Notes: generated from the sequence alone by a model not told the origin. 64,000 bases of DNA from Lamellibrachia columna (GCA_963662155.1 OY759261.1:33216302-33280301), one strand, 5' to 3'; counted from the stretch's first letter, positions 12,529 to 22,399 are shown. Made by a program: numbers and translations.

Positions 12529-12894
12529 ATGTTTAATTTCATCATTTATGCTGATGACACAACCTTATCAAGTACTTTAAATACTTTTAATGATAACATA
12601 CAAAATGACAATTTAGAATCTTTAATAAATGATGAACTTTTAAAAATAAATAAATTATCATTAAACATTGCAAAATTTAAATATATGACATTCAAAAGGA
12701 CAAATAAAAATGTACAGATGCTTACACTGAAGATAGATAATATAAATATTGAACAAGTTAAGGAATTTAATTCCTTAGGTTTAATTATTGATACAAATTT
12801 GAACTGGAAAAGACATACTGAAAAAATTTCAAACGCATGTTCTAAAAAGATTGGTATTTTAAATAAATTAAAACATGTTATCACAACAAATTAA
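12529..12894 (+). pseudogene. LINE RT palm with intact YADD
   Basis: A 121-codon open piece carrying FIIYADDTTLSSTLNTF with an intact catalytic YADD, then LSLNIAKFKYMTFKRTNKNV and LGLIIDTNLNWKRHTEKIS, the usual C-terminal palm and thumb layout of Jockey-like LINE RTs. It is cut off upstream by the TA expansion and downstream by a stop at 12892. The C-terminal domain continues as decayed text (VPHINYCIMAWGFQTN near 12920). Confidence 0.85.
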
Positions 12895-13139
12895 AACGTT
12901 ATTATATAATTAATTAATTGTACCACACATTAACTATTGCATCATGGCTTGGGGTTTTCAAACAAATAGAAAAATAAAACTTCAAAAGAAAGCTTTGTGA
13001 ATTATTACCTTAAGTAATTATAATTCCCACACAGAGCCACTCCATAAAAAACTCAGCATGTTAAAAGTAGGTGACAAATTACAACAATTAAAATTATAAA
13101 TATTTGCATAACAATTGACCAGTTTATTTACAAAACTGG

Positions 13140-13367
13140 ATGAAAATCTTCAACTATGACATACATAATTATGATACACGAATCAAGAATGAAATATATA
13201 CTTATAAAACTAAACACGAATTTGCAAAAAAAAGTCTTCGGCATAATTTACCATTGTTACTTAATAATATTCCCACAATAGTAAAGGAAAAGCTTAATAC
13301 ACACAGCTTACAAGGATTTGCTCAGTATGCAAAACTAAATTTTTTACAAAATTATCAAGATTCGTGA
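13140..13367 (+). pseudogene. LINE C-terminal domain remnant
   Basis: Seventy-five open codons with HNYDTR (13170 region), the motif found near the C-terminus of Jockey/Daphne-type LINE proteins, followed by a basic helix and a natural-looking end at 13365-13367 (SLQGFAQYAKLNFLQNYQDS). It probably represents the original C-terminus of the element. The rest to 13860 is 3' non-coding with a microsatellite. Confidence 0.7.
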
Positions 13368-13510
13368 ACAAGGCAAAATTGCTATATATGTATGCAACAT
13401 TAAAAATACAACCACCTGTCACCCTTATACTAAAAGGCGCCTAAACTGCAAACACACATAATCAAGCGAGAATAGTAATACACGATCACGCACATGCACA
13501 TGAACAAGCA

Positions 13511-13586
13511 CACACATGCATGCATGCATGCATGCATGCATGCACGCACGCACGCATGCACGCACGCACGCACGCACACACACACA
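13511..13586. repeat. (CATG)n / (CACG)n microsatellite
   Basis: About 75 bp of tgca/cgca tetranucleotides ending in a short (CA)n. It lies in the 3' non-coding part of the LINE. Confidence 0.92.
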
Positions 13587-13967
13587 ATCAGAGATGATAG
13601 TATTTATTTTCTCTTCTCGGAAGAATTATATATGTTTGACAAACTGATTTAGTTTAATTTTATTTTGCAAGGTGGCTCCTCGATAGCGACTATCAAAGTT
13701 TTAGAGGAGTCTCCTGACCCTATTTGTTTGTTTACCTTAATACATACCATGTTTACTTATAACCATATACACCTGTATTATTTAAAATTATAATTTTACA
13801 TGGATATATATGTATTATGTGAAATGTATTATGGGTCAAATAAAAAATATTTCTTCTTCACGAAGAAGGCTCTATGTCACCTTACTTGAAATATCATCTC
13901 GTCAGGTTTTTCGCCACATAATATTTTTTTTCGGCGCTCTGTTATCTGACGAAGCTAAGCATAAGGC

Positions 13968-14479
13968 TCCAACACATAACATATAATTTATAAAACATGT
14001 AACATTTGTTGTGTTGTCTATTGTAGGATACAGTATAAACACATAACATATATGACACATGTAACATTTGTTGTGTTGTCTATTGTAGGATACACTATAA
14101 ACACATAACATATATGACACATGTAATATTTGTTGTGTTGTCTATTGTAGGATACACTATAAACACATAACATATATGACACATGTAATATTTGTTGTGT
14201 TGTCTATTGTAGGATACACTATAAACACATAACATATATGACACATGTAATATTTGTTGTGTTGTCTATTGTAGGATACACTATAAACACATAACATATA
14301 TGACACATGTAATATTTGTTGTGTTGTCTATTGTAGGATACACTATAAACACATAACATATATGACACATGTAATATTTGTTGTGTTGTCTATTGTAGGA
14401 TACACTATAAACACATAACATATATGACACATGTAATATTTGTTGTGTTGTCTATAGTAGGATACACTATAAACACATT
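13968..14479. repeat. 62-bp minisatellite (left block), about 8 copies
   Basis: Tandem array with a 62-bp period (gtaatatttg landmarks 14061, 14123, and so on). Each unit contains tttgttgtgttgtctattgt followed by AG|gatacactataaacacataa. This is the same sequence that forms the 3' splice acceptor and first bases of exon 1 at 16814. The array is therefore made of copies of an intron/exon border. It is cut at 'aaacacat' by an antisense LINE and resumes at 16705. Confidence 0.95.
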
Positions 14480-14522
14480 GTTCGTTCGTTCGTCCATCGC
14501 GAAGTGATGAGGACCACTTCAG

Positions 14523-14819
14523 TCATCCGGGGGTTGAGGGGGGCTGGGTTGATCTGTGAGTAACCAGGTGGCTGAAAAGGCCAATCTGTGTCTGGAAGAT
14601 TCTCTGGCAGTGTGGACAGGGGATGGCAGCCGCATGTGTTGTCGGGGGGTCGCTGGCTCTTGACTTTCTGGCTTTCCTCCATTTTTCTGCTGCAGCAGTT
14701 CTGTTTGCCTCACAGGTTGCTGCGCCTTTGTACAAGGAGGAGCGCCACTCAGCAAGGTCCTGAGCAGCGTGTTCCCATGTGTTGGGGTTGATGGCATATG
14801 CTTTCACGGTGATTTTCAT
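14523..14819 (-). pseudogene. LINE C-terminal domain with C2H2 zinc finger
   Basis: A 98-codon minus-strand piece ends with CPHCQRIFQTQIGLFSHLVT-H. This is C-x2-C-x12-H-x3-H, a canonical C2H2 finger, after a helical segment rich in W, K and R (DLAEWRSSLYKGA). Several LINE families carry a finger after the RT, thought to bind RNA or DNA. All four ligands are present although the rest of the element is broken. Confidence 0.75.
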
Positions 14820-15013
14820 ACAGCATACAGAAGGTATCTGATGATGTCTGTCATGACCTTGGTTTTTGCTTGAAGCCTAGTGAGGTTGAACATCTTTCCG
14901 TCCATTCGGTATCTGATCTAAAATCTCTAAAAATCTCTCATCTCTAAAAGCATCCATCAACATGGCGGAGAACATTAGAATGAACAGTGATGGTGCTAGG
15001 ACGCATCCTTGTT

Positions 15014-15223
15014 TCACACCGTTTGTGACAGGGAAAGGCCCAGATGTCTCATCGTTGTCCTGAACCCTTGCTTGCCATCGTGAAATTGTTTCACCATGGC
15101 GATGAACTTCCGTGGGCAGCCGTACTTGGACATGATCCTCCACAGGCTCTCATGACTGACAGTGTTGAAGGCCTTGGTCAGATCGACGTAGGTGCAGCAA
15201 ACACCATGTCTATGGTTCCGCAC
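15014..15223 (-). pseudogene. LINE RT palm fragment
   Basis: Carries VDLTKAFNTVSHESLWRIMS (RT motif A, with the catalytic D of 'YVDLTKAFD'-type motifs followed by N for D at the last position), then KYGCPRKFIAMVKQFHDG. The following motif B (GVKQGCVLAPSLFILMFSAM) is read in another frame at 14877-15143. A frameshift therefore separates motifs A and B. Confidence 0.75.
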
Positions 15224-15860
15224 TCTTTCCGGAATTCACACTTGCTCTGTGGAAGGAGTCCCTGGTCGAGGTGCAGTGTGAGACGGTTGAGCAGGATCTT
15301 GGTGAGTGTCTTGCCTGCGATGGAGAGGAGTTAAATGCCTCGGTGGTTTTCGCAGGACTGACGGTTTCCTTTGCATTTGTACAGATGTATGATTGAAGCA
15401 TCTTTGAAATCCTGCGGGATAGTCTCTTGCTGCCACATGAGTATAAACAGCTGGTGGATTTTTTCCAGTCAGAGCTGTGCCACCTTCCTTGTAGACCGTG
15501 GCCGGGATTGAATCTGAACCAGGAGCTTTGCAAACAGAGAAGACGAATGGCTTTCTGGGTCTCTGATAGAGTTGGTGGGTCATCCAGTGCTTCATTTGTT
15601 GGGACTTGGGGCAGGCGGTTGATGGCTTCATTGGTGATGGCTGAAGGATGATTTAAGACATTGCTGAAATGTTCAGCCCATCTGTCAACAGTCTTCGTCT
15701 AGTCAGTGATCAGTGTGTTCCCATCTGCGCTGAGGATAGGGGATGGTCCGGATGACGTAGGGCCGTTGACTTCCTTCACCGCGTCAGAATTTTTTCATGT
15801 CAGCATAGCCTTGAATCTCGTCAGCTTTGTTGCTCGTCCAGGAGTCCTGCATCTGACGGA

Positions 15861-15990
15861 GTTTCTGCTGTACAGTCCTACGTGTAGTTTCTGTTGTACA
15901 GTCCTACATGTAGTTTCTGCTGTACAGTCCTACGTATAGTTTCTGCTGTACAGTCCTACGTGTAGTTTCTGCTGTACAGTCCTACGTGTA
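15861..15990. repeat. 26-bp tandem repeat, 5 copies
   Basis: gtttctgctgtacagtccta followed by cgtgta repeats with a 26-bp period inside the antisense LINE, between its endonuclease and RT parts. A 26-bp unit shifts the frame with each copy, so this local expansion broke the linker reading frame. Confidence 0.9.
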
Positions 15991-16478
15991 TTTTTGAAGG
16001 CGTCTTTCTTGTGTCTGGACTTTGGATCGTTCAAGTAGGCTTTGTGGAGGCGATGTTTCTCATCCAACAACTGCTCGATCGTGTTGCAGTTCTCGTCAAA
16101 CCAATCCTTGTGCTTTCGGTAAGAGGGCCCTAGGATCTCTGTAGTGGTGTTGTAGACCAGCTCTCGGAGGGTCGCCCAGTCTGTCTCCACATTCTGACTG
16201 TCCAGGGGGGTGGAGTCAAGTCGTTCTTCCAGGGTGTCAACAAAGGATTGTTTGTTGACAGTGTTTTTCAGTGTGGTGATGTTGAGCCGTTTATGAGTCT
16301 TCTTTCCTTGGGGGTATCTCTTGTGTTGGATGCGGATGTTGAGCTTGGAGATAATGAGGCGGTGATCGGTCCAGCACTCAGCGCCACACATGGATTTGGT
16401 CACTCGTACATCCTGCCTGTCCCTCTTCCTGACAATGACGTAGTTGATGAGATGCCAATGCTTAGAACGAGAGTGCAT
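15930..16478 (-). pseudogene. LINE endonuclease C-terminal part and linker
   Basis: A 182-codon minus-strand frame holding the end of an apurinic-type endonuclease: KHWHLINYVIVRKRDRQDV, then WTDHRLIISKLNIRI with the conserved DH pair, followed by the linker PQGKKTHKRLNI and DWFDENCNTIEQLLDEKHRL. The W-F-D-E-N block is common in LINE linkers. The N-terminal part lies in decayed frame between 16480 and 16700. Confidence 0.8.
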
Positions 16479-16704
16479 CCATGTCGTCCTATTGCGGGTA
16501 GGAAGGCGGTAGTCTGTGTTAGTGATCAGTAGTTAATTTTCCACGCAAGTCTGCAGCAGTAGAAGGCCATTGCTGTTGCATCGGCCGACGCCATACTTCC
16601 CAATAACTACGTCCTAGGAGATGTTGTCAGAGCCTACTCTTGCATTGCACTCACCTAGGATGATGAGTTTGTCATGGTTGGGCCGTAGGCACTGACGATA
16701 GTGA

Positions 16705-16813
16705 AATAGCATATATAACACATGTAACATTTGTTGTGTTGTCTATTGTAGGATACACTATAAACACATAACATATTTGACACATGTAATATTTGTTGTG
16801 TTGTCTATTGTAG
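16705..16813. repeat. 62-bp minisatellite (right block) running into exon 1
   Basis: Almost two units of the 62-bp repeat resume after the LINE. The last one supplies the actual acceptor of exon 1 (tgtctattgtag before 16814). Confidence 0.93.
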
Positions 16814-16833
16814 GATACGCTATAAACACCGCC

Positions 16834-17331
16834 ATGGCAACACCCTTGGCTGCTGCGGGGGTGATTGGCCAGTTAAACAACCCAGAATACCTGAACTGGG
16901 TTAAGGCCACGCGTGCGGTGCACATCACCATGGAAGCCATGAGAACATTCTGTCAAGTTAAGATGCAAGACTTACACCAGCAGCTGCTGCTCAAACATGG
17001 AGGGACACAATGCAGTGGTACATGTTCTTCGACAAACATTACGTATAACAGAAGCACCAACAACTATGTGATGAACTGTCCCAACAGTGTTTGTTCTGGA
17101 TGGCTGGCTGACATCGTGGCAGAGCGAGCCACAACAACAACCAGACTGACATTTGGCAACTGTGACATCAGTCAGTGGCCTGTTCAACCATGGCAAATTG
17201 CCAAAGCTTTCATGAACAAACAGGAGCCTTCCAGTGTCAGTCCTAATGACACTGATGCATCGGGCATACTGCAGCTACTGAAGAATTGCAAATATTTCAC
17301 CCCTTTCCTGGACACGAGTAAAGCTCACGTG
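16834..17331 (+). CDS. CXorf38-like HEPN-type membrane protein, exon 1
   Basis: First coding exon, 166 codons. The ATG at 16834 lies in an excellent context (accgccatgg). The acceptor is at 16812-16813 and the donor gtaaga follows 17331 (phase 0). The protein starts with a short hydrophobic stretch and LNNPEYLNWVKATRAVHIT, then a Cys-rich middle (CSGTC, C..SVCSGWL) and FGNCDISQWPVQPWQIAKAF, LLKNCKYF. These align with vertebrate CXorf38 (DUF4559-type), as recalled from family knowledge: EYKNWVKA, HWGNC, WPVDAWEVAKAFM, INSCDHF. The family's biochemical role is not established. The relation to HEPN RNA-binding/RNase folds is inferred from the motif in exon 2. Codon use is much less AT-rich than the surroundings. 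Confidence 0.87.
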
Positions 17332-17539
17332 GTAAGATGATATATTTGTTTAGAAGTTGTGTGCACAAACACATTTACCTTCACGGTTTATTTCATTGTC
17401 TCACTCATCATACCAGAATTGTTTGACACAGTAATGATCAATTATCGTAAAGTAGATCAATGTCCAATGTTAGAGTCCCGGAAATCTAAGCGCATCTGCA
17501 CAACGAATATGTACTAAACAAGTTACTACTCTCGAGTGC

Positions 17540-18410
17540 CAAATAAACGTATAGGCCAAATAATAGTATAGGGTGGCAAATCGGTCAAATTTAATAATAG
17601 TATAGTGGCCAATAACAGTATGGGGGCAAATCGGTCAAAACAAACAGTAGTACAGTGCGAAAAAGTCACTAGTATATTTGTCTTTTTTTAGCGCTGAAGC
17701 AATTTTTTACTCGACGTGGAGCCAAGGCGCCCCTGGAAAACCACGCGGATTGCCGTGTATTTATTATTATTTTATTATTCTGTTGAATATGTATAAACTT
17801 TATGCATATTCGCGTCACCGCACATATAGTAACTGCATTTTATAAATATAAAAACCGGGGAATTTCCCGGTTTTAAATGGACATTAGTTTTATTGAATTG
17901 GATACGCAAGCCCGTTTCAGGGGAAACTGCCAGCAGCCGGTTACGACCGGTTTGAGGCGCTGCGGCCATTTGCAGTCGGTTTATGCGGTGATAATGGCGT
18001 TTGAACTAGTAATATACCATGTTGAGCTCCCGAGAACTAAGGATTCTGAACGATTAATCTAATCATGGCAATATAACGTTCTAACGCTTCGGGATCAAAA
18101 TCAAGGATCCTCAGAAGCACAGGATCCTGCTAAATTCACGACTGTCGCTCAAAAGGATGAAAACGTAGCCGTCAGAGGGAGCCACATGCAGCTCCAGTTG
18201 GGAACAAGTTATTTTAGCGCGAGCGGTAAACCGCTCTGTGGATGATTGATTAGCACTCGCAATAGGGAGTGAGAGCGATTGCTCTCCTAAAAATGATACC
18301 CAGCATAATTTGCTGGCACAAATGTTTAAATTTAATAATACTATAGTGCCAAATAAGGTGCGTATAGGGTGGCATTTTTCATCAAATAAATACGCGTATA
18401 GGGATGCTTA
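17540..18410. other. Hairpin-rich segment flanked by direct repeats
   Basis: Similar sequence (gtgccaaataa, atagggtggca, aaatttaataatagtatagt) occurs at both ends, about 17539-17640 and 18325-18400, in direct orientation. Between them the DNA is GC-richer and packed with near-perfect short hairpins: aaaaccggg/cccggtttt (17850-17876), gagcgg-taaa-ccgctc (18220-18236), gagagc-gatt-gctctc (near 18270), ccagca-taatt-tgctgg (near 18300), and the palindrome caggatcctg. No protein is evident. It may be an unclassified non-autonomous mobile element in the intron after exon 1. Confidence 0.45.
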
Positions 18411-18477
18411 ATCGGCACCCAAGAGTACAGCTGTCAACATAAATCCACATTTCTGGCCTTGGTTTGTTTGTGGTCCT

Positions 18478-18720
18478 ATCAACTGAAAGTTTGTCCTTAG
18501 TCTCTTGGTGGTGCTGTCAACTGAAAGTTTGTGTTTGGTCTGTTGGTGGTGCCTGTCAACTGAATGTTCATGCTTGGTCTGTTAGTGGTGCTGTCAATTG
18601 ACAGTTTGTCCTTTGTCTCTAGGTGGTGCTGCCAGCTGACAGTTTGCCATTGGTTTCTTGGTGGTGCTATCAACTGAATTTTTTGTCTTTCTTTTCTTGG
18701 TGAAGCTGTCAATTGACAGT
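18478..18720. repeat. Degenerate ~38-bp tandem repeat, about 6-7 copies
   Basis: Units begin with gtcaactgaaagtttgt and end with tggtggtgct. Spacing varies between about 36 and 40 bp with many substitutions, so this array is old. It lies in the intron between exons 1 and 2. Confidence 0.8.
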
Positions 18721-19027
18721 GTTAAAGCATTTTCATAGGTATGGTCTCTCAATCATGGAATAGGTTTTATTGTGTTCAGCTTGTCCATGTATTTTCCCTC
18801 AGATATGGCATCTATGTTTGTAATGTATGTTCCATTTATGTTATATTTCTCAATTTATCACTGTCCAAAAACCTTTTCGATGGGTGTGGTGGCTTGGTGA
18901 TAAGGTGCCGGACCCCACATTGCCTGTGCATCAAGCACAAAACACAAATCCAGTAACTAATTTAATTAATGTGTTTGGTTTGTTTTGTCATTGCCTGTTC
19001 TGATTTTATTTTATCAAACACATTTAG

Positions 19028-19186
19028 GTGCAAAAAGTTCGAAACTGTGTCATGCACACGTCAACCATGAAAGTAACGACCGCTGACCTGTCAACGTACA
19101 TGACGAATATGATTGACTTACTACAGGACAACCGTTACCTGCTGAATGACCGTGTGGCACAACTGGCAGCACAACAAGTGCAACAG
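19028..19186 (+). CDS. CXorf38-like protein, exon 2 with Rx4H motif
   Basis: 53 codons, phase 0 at both ends (acceptor catttag, donor gtaggt). It reads on from exon 1 as AHV|VQKVRNCVMHTSTMKVTT, matching CXorf38 KCRNEIMHSSEMKVSS as recalled. R171-N-x3-H176 of the predicted protein is an Rx4H motif of the kind that forms the active site or ligand site of HEPN domains. The exon ends in a Gln-rich amphipathic helix (RVAQLAAQQVQQ). A 20-bp minisatellite starts within ten bases of the donor. Confidence 0.87.
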
Positions 19187-19783
19187 GTAGGTTTAACAAG
19201 GTGTAACAAGGTGTAACTAGGTTTAACAAGGTGTAACTAGGTTTAACAAGGTGTAACTAGGTTTAACAAGGTGTAACTAGGTTTAACAAGGTGTAACTAG
19301 GTTTAACAAGGTGTAACTAGGTTTAACCAGGTGTAACTAGGTTTAACCAGGTGTAACTAGGTTTAACAAGGTGTAACTAGGTTTAACCAGGTGTAACTAG
19401 GTTTAACCAGGTGTAACTAGGTTTAACCAGGTGTAACTAGGTTTAACCAGGTGTAACTAGGTTTAACCAGGTGTAACTAGGTTTAACCAGGTGTAACTAG
19501 GTTTAACCAGGTGTAACTAGGTTTAACCAGGTGTAACTAGGTTTAACCAGGTGTAACTAGGTTTAACCAGGTGTAACTAGGTTTAACCAGGTGTAACTAG
19601 GTTTAACAAGGTGTAACTAGGTTTAACAAGGTGTAACTAGGTTTAACAAGGTGTAGCTAGGTTTAACAAGGTGTAGCTAGGTTTAACAAGGTGTAACTAG
19701 GTTTAACAAGGTGTAACTAGGTGTAACAAGGTGTAACTAGGTTTAACAAGGTGTAACTAGGTTTAACAAGGTGTAACTAGGTT
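19187..19783. repeat. 20-bp minisatellite, about 29 copies, at the exon-2 donor
   Basis: Units of gtgtaactaggtttaacaag, with central copies reading taaccag for taacaag. The array starts right at the donor of exon 2 (gtaggtttaacaagg) and ends against the 3' tail of an antisense CR1 LINE (ctaggttgccatccc). The reverse complement of that family's tail elsewhere (aagatttaacaagattgcca) is nearly the same as the array's terminal sequence, so the LINE tail is the likely seed. Confidence 0.95.
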
Positions 19784-20320
19784 GCCATCCCAAACAACAA
19801 GTTCCTGATGGGAAGTGGACAAGGAAGCCATTGGCTTATTGAGAGTCCAACAATTTTCTCATCTATGTGTAGCCCACCCTTATCAAATATCTGTCAATTC
19901 TATTTTTTTTTAAATTCACACTACTAGCATTAACACAATCATTTGACAGTTTGTTCCATTCATTTATCACCCTCTGTGAGAAAGAGTACTTTCTCATGTC
20001 CAACCTACACTGCTCCTTAACTAATGCTACTTTATGTCCTCTGGTTCTACTGCCTTTAAGTTTGAAGAACATATTCCTGTCAACATCCTCATAACCATTC
20101 ACTATTTTAAACACTTCTATTTCGTCTCCTCTTAGTCTCCTGGTCTCTAGTGTTATCAAACCACATTGTAATAAGTGACTTTCGTAACTAAGGTCTCTCA
20201 ATTCTGGAATCATTTTAGTTGCTCTTCGTTGTATTCTTTCTAGCTTGTCTATGTCCTTTTTACGATATGGTCTCCATGCTTGAATACAATATTCCAAATG
20301 TGGTCTAACTATAAGGTAAC
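19784..20320 (-). mobile_element. Antisense CR1-like LINE 3' fragment
   Basis: Minus-strand frame with IVRPHLEYCIQAWRPYRKKD, RIQRRATKMIPELRDLSYES and NGYEDVDRNMFFKLKGSRTR, ending in WNKLSNDCVNASSVNL. This is the thumb and C-terminal domain of the same CR1 family as 7331-9272, here with a single copy of the 37-residue segment tripled there. It is 5' truncated at the thumb. Confidence 0.9.
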
Positions 20321-20419
20321 ATTTACATGTATTGAAAACAAATGGGGTGTCATTGTTATATGGAACTATTGTTGTGTGTGCGAGCATGCATGCGTGTGTG
20401 TTTGATATTCTTTTTATGC

Positions 20420-21470
20420 ATCTCTTGATGCACTGTATTGAACCCTTCTTGTTATATCCAGACCACTCCAATTGATGTGAGAGACGCAGCATTCATCTCT
20501 TGATGCAGTGTATTGAACCCTCCTTGTTAGATCCACACCACTCCAGTTGATGTGAGAGATGCAGCATTCATCTCTTGATGCAGTGTATTGAACCCTCCTT
20601 GTTAGATCCAGACCACTCCAATTGATGTGAGAGACACAGCATTCATCTCTTGATGTAGTGTATTGAACCCTCCTTGTCAGATCCAGACCACTCCAATTGA
20701 TGTGAGAGACGCAGCATTCATCTCTTGATGCAGTGTATTGAACCCTCCTTGTTAGATCCAGACCACTCCAATTGATGTGAGAGATGCAGCATTCATCTCT
20801 TGATGTACTGTATTGAACCCTCCTTGTTATATCCAGACCACTCCAATTGATGTGAGAGATGCAGCATTCATCTCTTGATGTACTGTATTGAACCCTCCTT
20901 GTTAGATCCAGACCACTCCAATTGATGTGAGAGATGCAGCATTCATCTCTTGATGCAGTGTATTGAACCCTCCTTGCTAGATCCAGACCACTCCAATTGA
21001 TGTGAGAGACACAGCATTCATCTCTTGATGTAGTGTATTGAACCCTCCTTGTTAGATCCAGACCACTCCAATTGATGTGAGTGATGCAGCATTCATCTCT
21101 TGATGTACTGTATTGAACCCTCCTTGTTAGATCCAGACCACTCCAATTGATGTGAGAGATGCAGCATTCATCTCTTGATGCACTGTATTGAACCCACCTT
21201 GTTAGATCCAGACCACTCCAATTGATGTGAGAGATGCAGCATTCATCTCTTGATGTAGTGTATTGAACCCTCCTTGTTAGATCCAGACCACTCCAATTGA
21301 TGTGAGAGATGCAGCATTCATCTCTTGATGTAGTGTATTGAACCCTCCTTGTTAGATCCAGACCACTCCAATTGATGTGAGTGATGCAGCATTCATCTCT
21401 TGATGTACTGTATTGAACCCTCCTTGTTAGATCCAGACCACTCCAATTGATGTGAGTGATGCAGCATTCA
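20420..21470. repeat. 75-bp minisatellite spanning the exon-3 acceptor, about 14 copies
   Basis: Each 75-bp unit carries cctccttgttagatccag|ac followed by cactccaattgatgtgagag and atgcagcattca, then tctcttgatgcagtgtattg. The first part equals the intron end and the start of exon 3. In every copy but the last, the exon-like part hits TGA right after 'atctct'. The 361-codon minus-strand frame is a consequence of the unit being divisible by three. The array begins about 100 bp from the antisense CR1 fragment, after a short (TG)n tract. Confidence 0.95.
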
Positions 21471-21532
21471 AGGCACAAGAATGCCAGGCATGGCGACATG
21501 CACTCTCTGCAGCAGACAAACGACGCAGAAAG
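21437..21532 (+). CDS. CXorf38-like protein, exon 3 (helical linker)
   Basis: 32 codons, phase 0 on both sides. The acceptor is tccag at 21432-21436, with an alternative ttag six bases upstream (21430) that would add two residues in frame. The donor is gtaatt. It encodes TTPIDVSDAAFKAQECQAWR and HALSAADKRRRK, a charged helix ending in a basic run. The first 40 bases of the exon, with the acceptor, are also the right-hand part of the repeat unit of the adjacent 75-bp array; there each copy runs into a TGA. Only the last copy continues into the unique exon body (aaggcacaagaatgcc). Confidence 0.78.
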
Positions 21533-22308
21533 GTAATTATCGAACAGTAATTAGGCAAATACATTCTCAGAGTACCGCAAATGTAATATTATCAATAAAG
21601 TGCGACATCATATAACTAGTCTAGAGTAAAATTTACAAAATTTTTGGTACACACATAATATGAGTGAAGTATCATATCAGTACGTTAAGTTAATATTGTT
21701 TTCCATCTTCCCAATGTAACTGCAATGTTTATTTTGTTATGTTTAATGCTCCCCTTATTGTGATAAACCATAATATATAAAATGTGTGTCTAATGTTTAT
21801 ACAAGGGTACGAACATGTAACATATCTAATTATATCCCAACATTATTGAGTAGAACAAATGCTTGTATTATCCTTCAGGTTATCCATATAGGTTATTATT
21901 GAATTGTTTTATATTGCTATTGATATCAATGCCAATGATGCTGCATTTTATGGACATTACTTGTTCTATGTTACTAAAGTAGTCAAGCGCACATGTCTAC
22001 ACAATATTATTGTCATATACCGGGGCATGGGTAAACATAAAAACTGTATCATTACATATTCGTGACATTCAGAACATTAACAATTCGTGGGCTGAACATT
22101 AAGGATATGTTGAAGTTCATCAACCCTGATTTTGACCTTTCAGAATATATCCTGTATGTTACTGGACTAGTTGATATTACACTATTCGCTCTATTGCTGA
22201 GCTTCCAGTCCACCATAAACACTGACGTTGAATTATGCTCCTTATTACTGGTTCTGATTTAAAATTTTCAACATGTGCCTCATTTCATTAGTTACGTTGT
22301 ATTTTCAG
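21533..22308. other. Intron 3, no feature seen
   Basis: AT-rich intronic DNA between exons 3 and 4. I see no repeats, hairpins or coding text in it. Confidence 0.6.
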
Positions 22309-22393
22309 ATGATTCGGAAAATTGTGGCATCTAACCGTGCACTGGAGGATCGTCTGCAGGCAGAGATTAAAGAAGTCAAACGGACATTGCAAG
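22309..22393 (+). CDS. CXorf38-like protein, exon 4 (coiled coil)
   Basis: 85 nt: 28 codons plus one base (enters phase 0, leaves phase 1). Acceptor attttcag, donor gtaggc. It encodes MIRKIVASNRALEDRLQAEI and KEVKRTLQ, a heptad-like charged helix compatible with a short coiled coil. It is followed at once by an antisense RTE-like LINE remnant and then a 9.6-kb intron containing 58- and 72-bp arrays. Confidence 0.78.
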
Positions 22394-22399
22394 GTAGGC

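Larger units (their letters stand above)
11080..13860 (+). mobile_element. Decayed Jockey/Daphne-like LINE
   Basis: A second LINE family, distinct from CR1. Coding remnants in order: an end-of-endonuclease piece (SDHQPYF, near 11105), the linker (STWINQGLLASIRHRDKLYK near 11370), DIKNTWKTINEILSKSKTNK (near 11575), an RT entry SYGFDGFSTKLLKLIEP (near 11880), QYGF.PKHSTENAALELIY (12165-12215), IYLDLSKAFDTTDHLIL (12260-12310), then the YADD box. The 3' non-coding end runs to an AT-rich 'caaataaaaaatatt' near 13850. Frameshifts and stops are frequent. The family name is an inference from motif style. Confidence 0.85.
14480..16704 (-). mobile_element. Antisense LINE nested in the 62-bp array
   Basis: On the minus strand, from high to low coordinates: end of an endonuclease (KLIILGECNARVGSDNI near 16650, where families usually have GDFN; then HWHLINYVIVRKRDRQDVRV, AECWTDHRLIISKL), a linker, an RT piece (TYVDLTKAFNTVSHESLWRI near 15180, VKQGCVLAPSLF near 15010), and a C-terminal tail with a C2H2 zinc finger near 14600. 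The tail end next to the array is a (TTCG)n run at 14480-14493. The RT YADD region is missing or decayed, so the element is dead. Confidence 0.88.

Noticed and set aside
13968..14479. CRISPR-like array
   Set aside because: Units are contiguous with no spacers, in animal DNA with introns.
18885..18945. tRNA-like or SINE head (gtggcttggtgataaggtgc)
   Set aside because: Resembles an A box, but no B box (GGTTCGA) or tRNA fold could be found.
20414..21499. 361-codon minus-strand frame with 25-residue repeats
   Set aside because: Artefact of the 75-bp array; the plus strand of the same DNA holds the exon-3 border.
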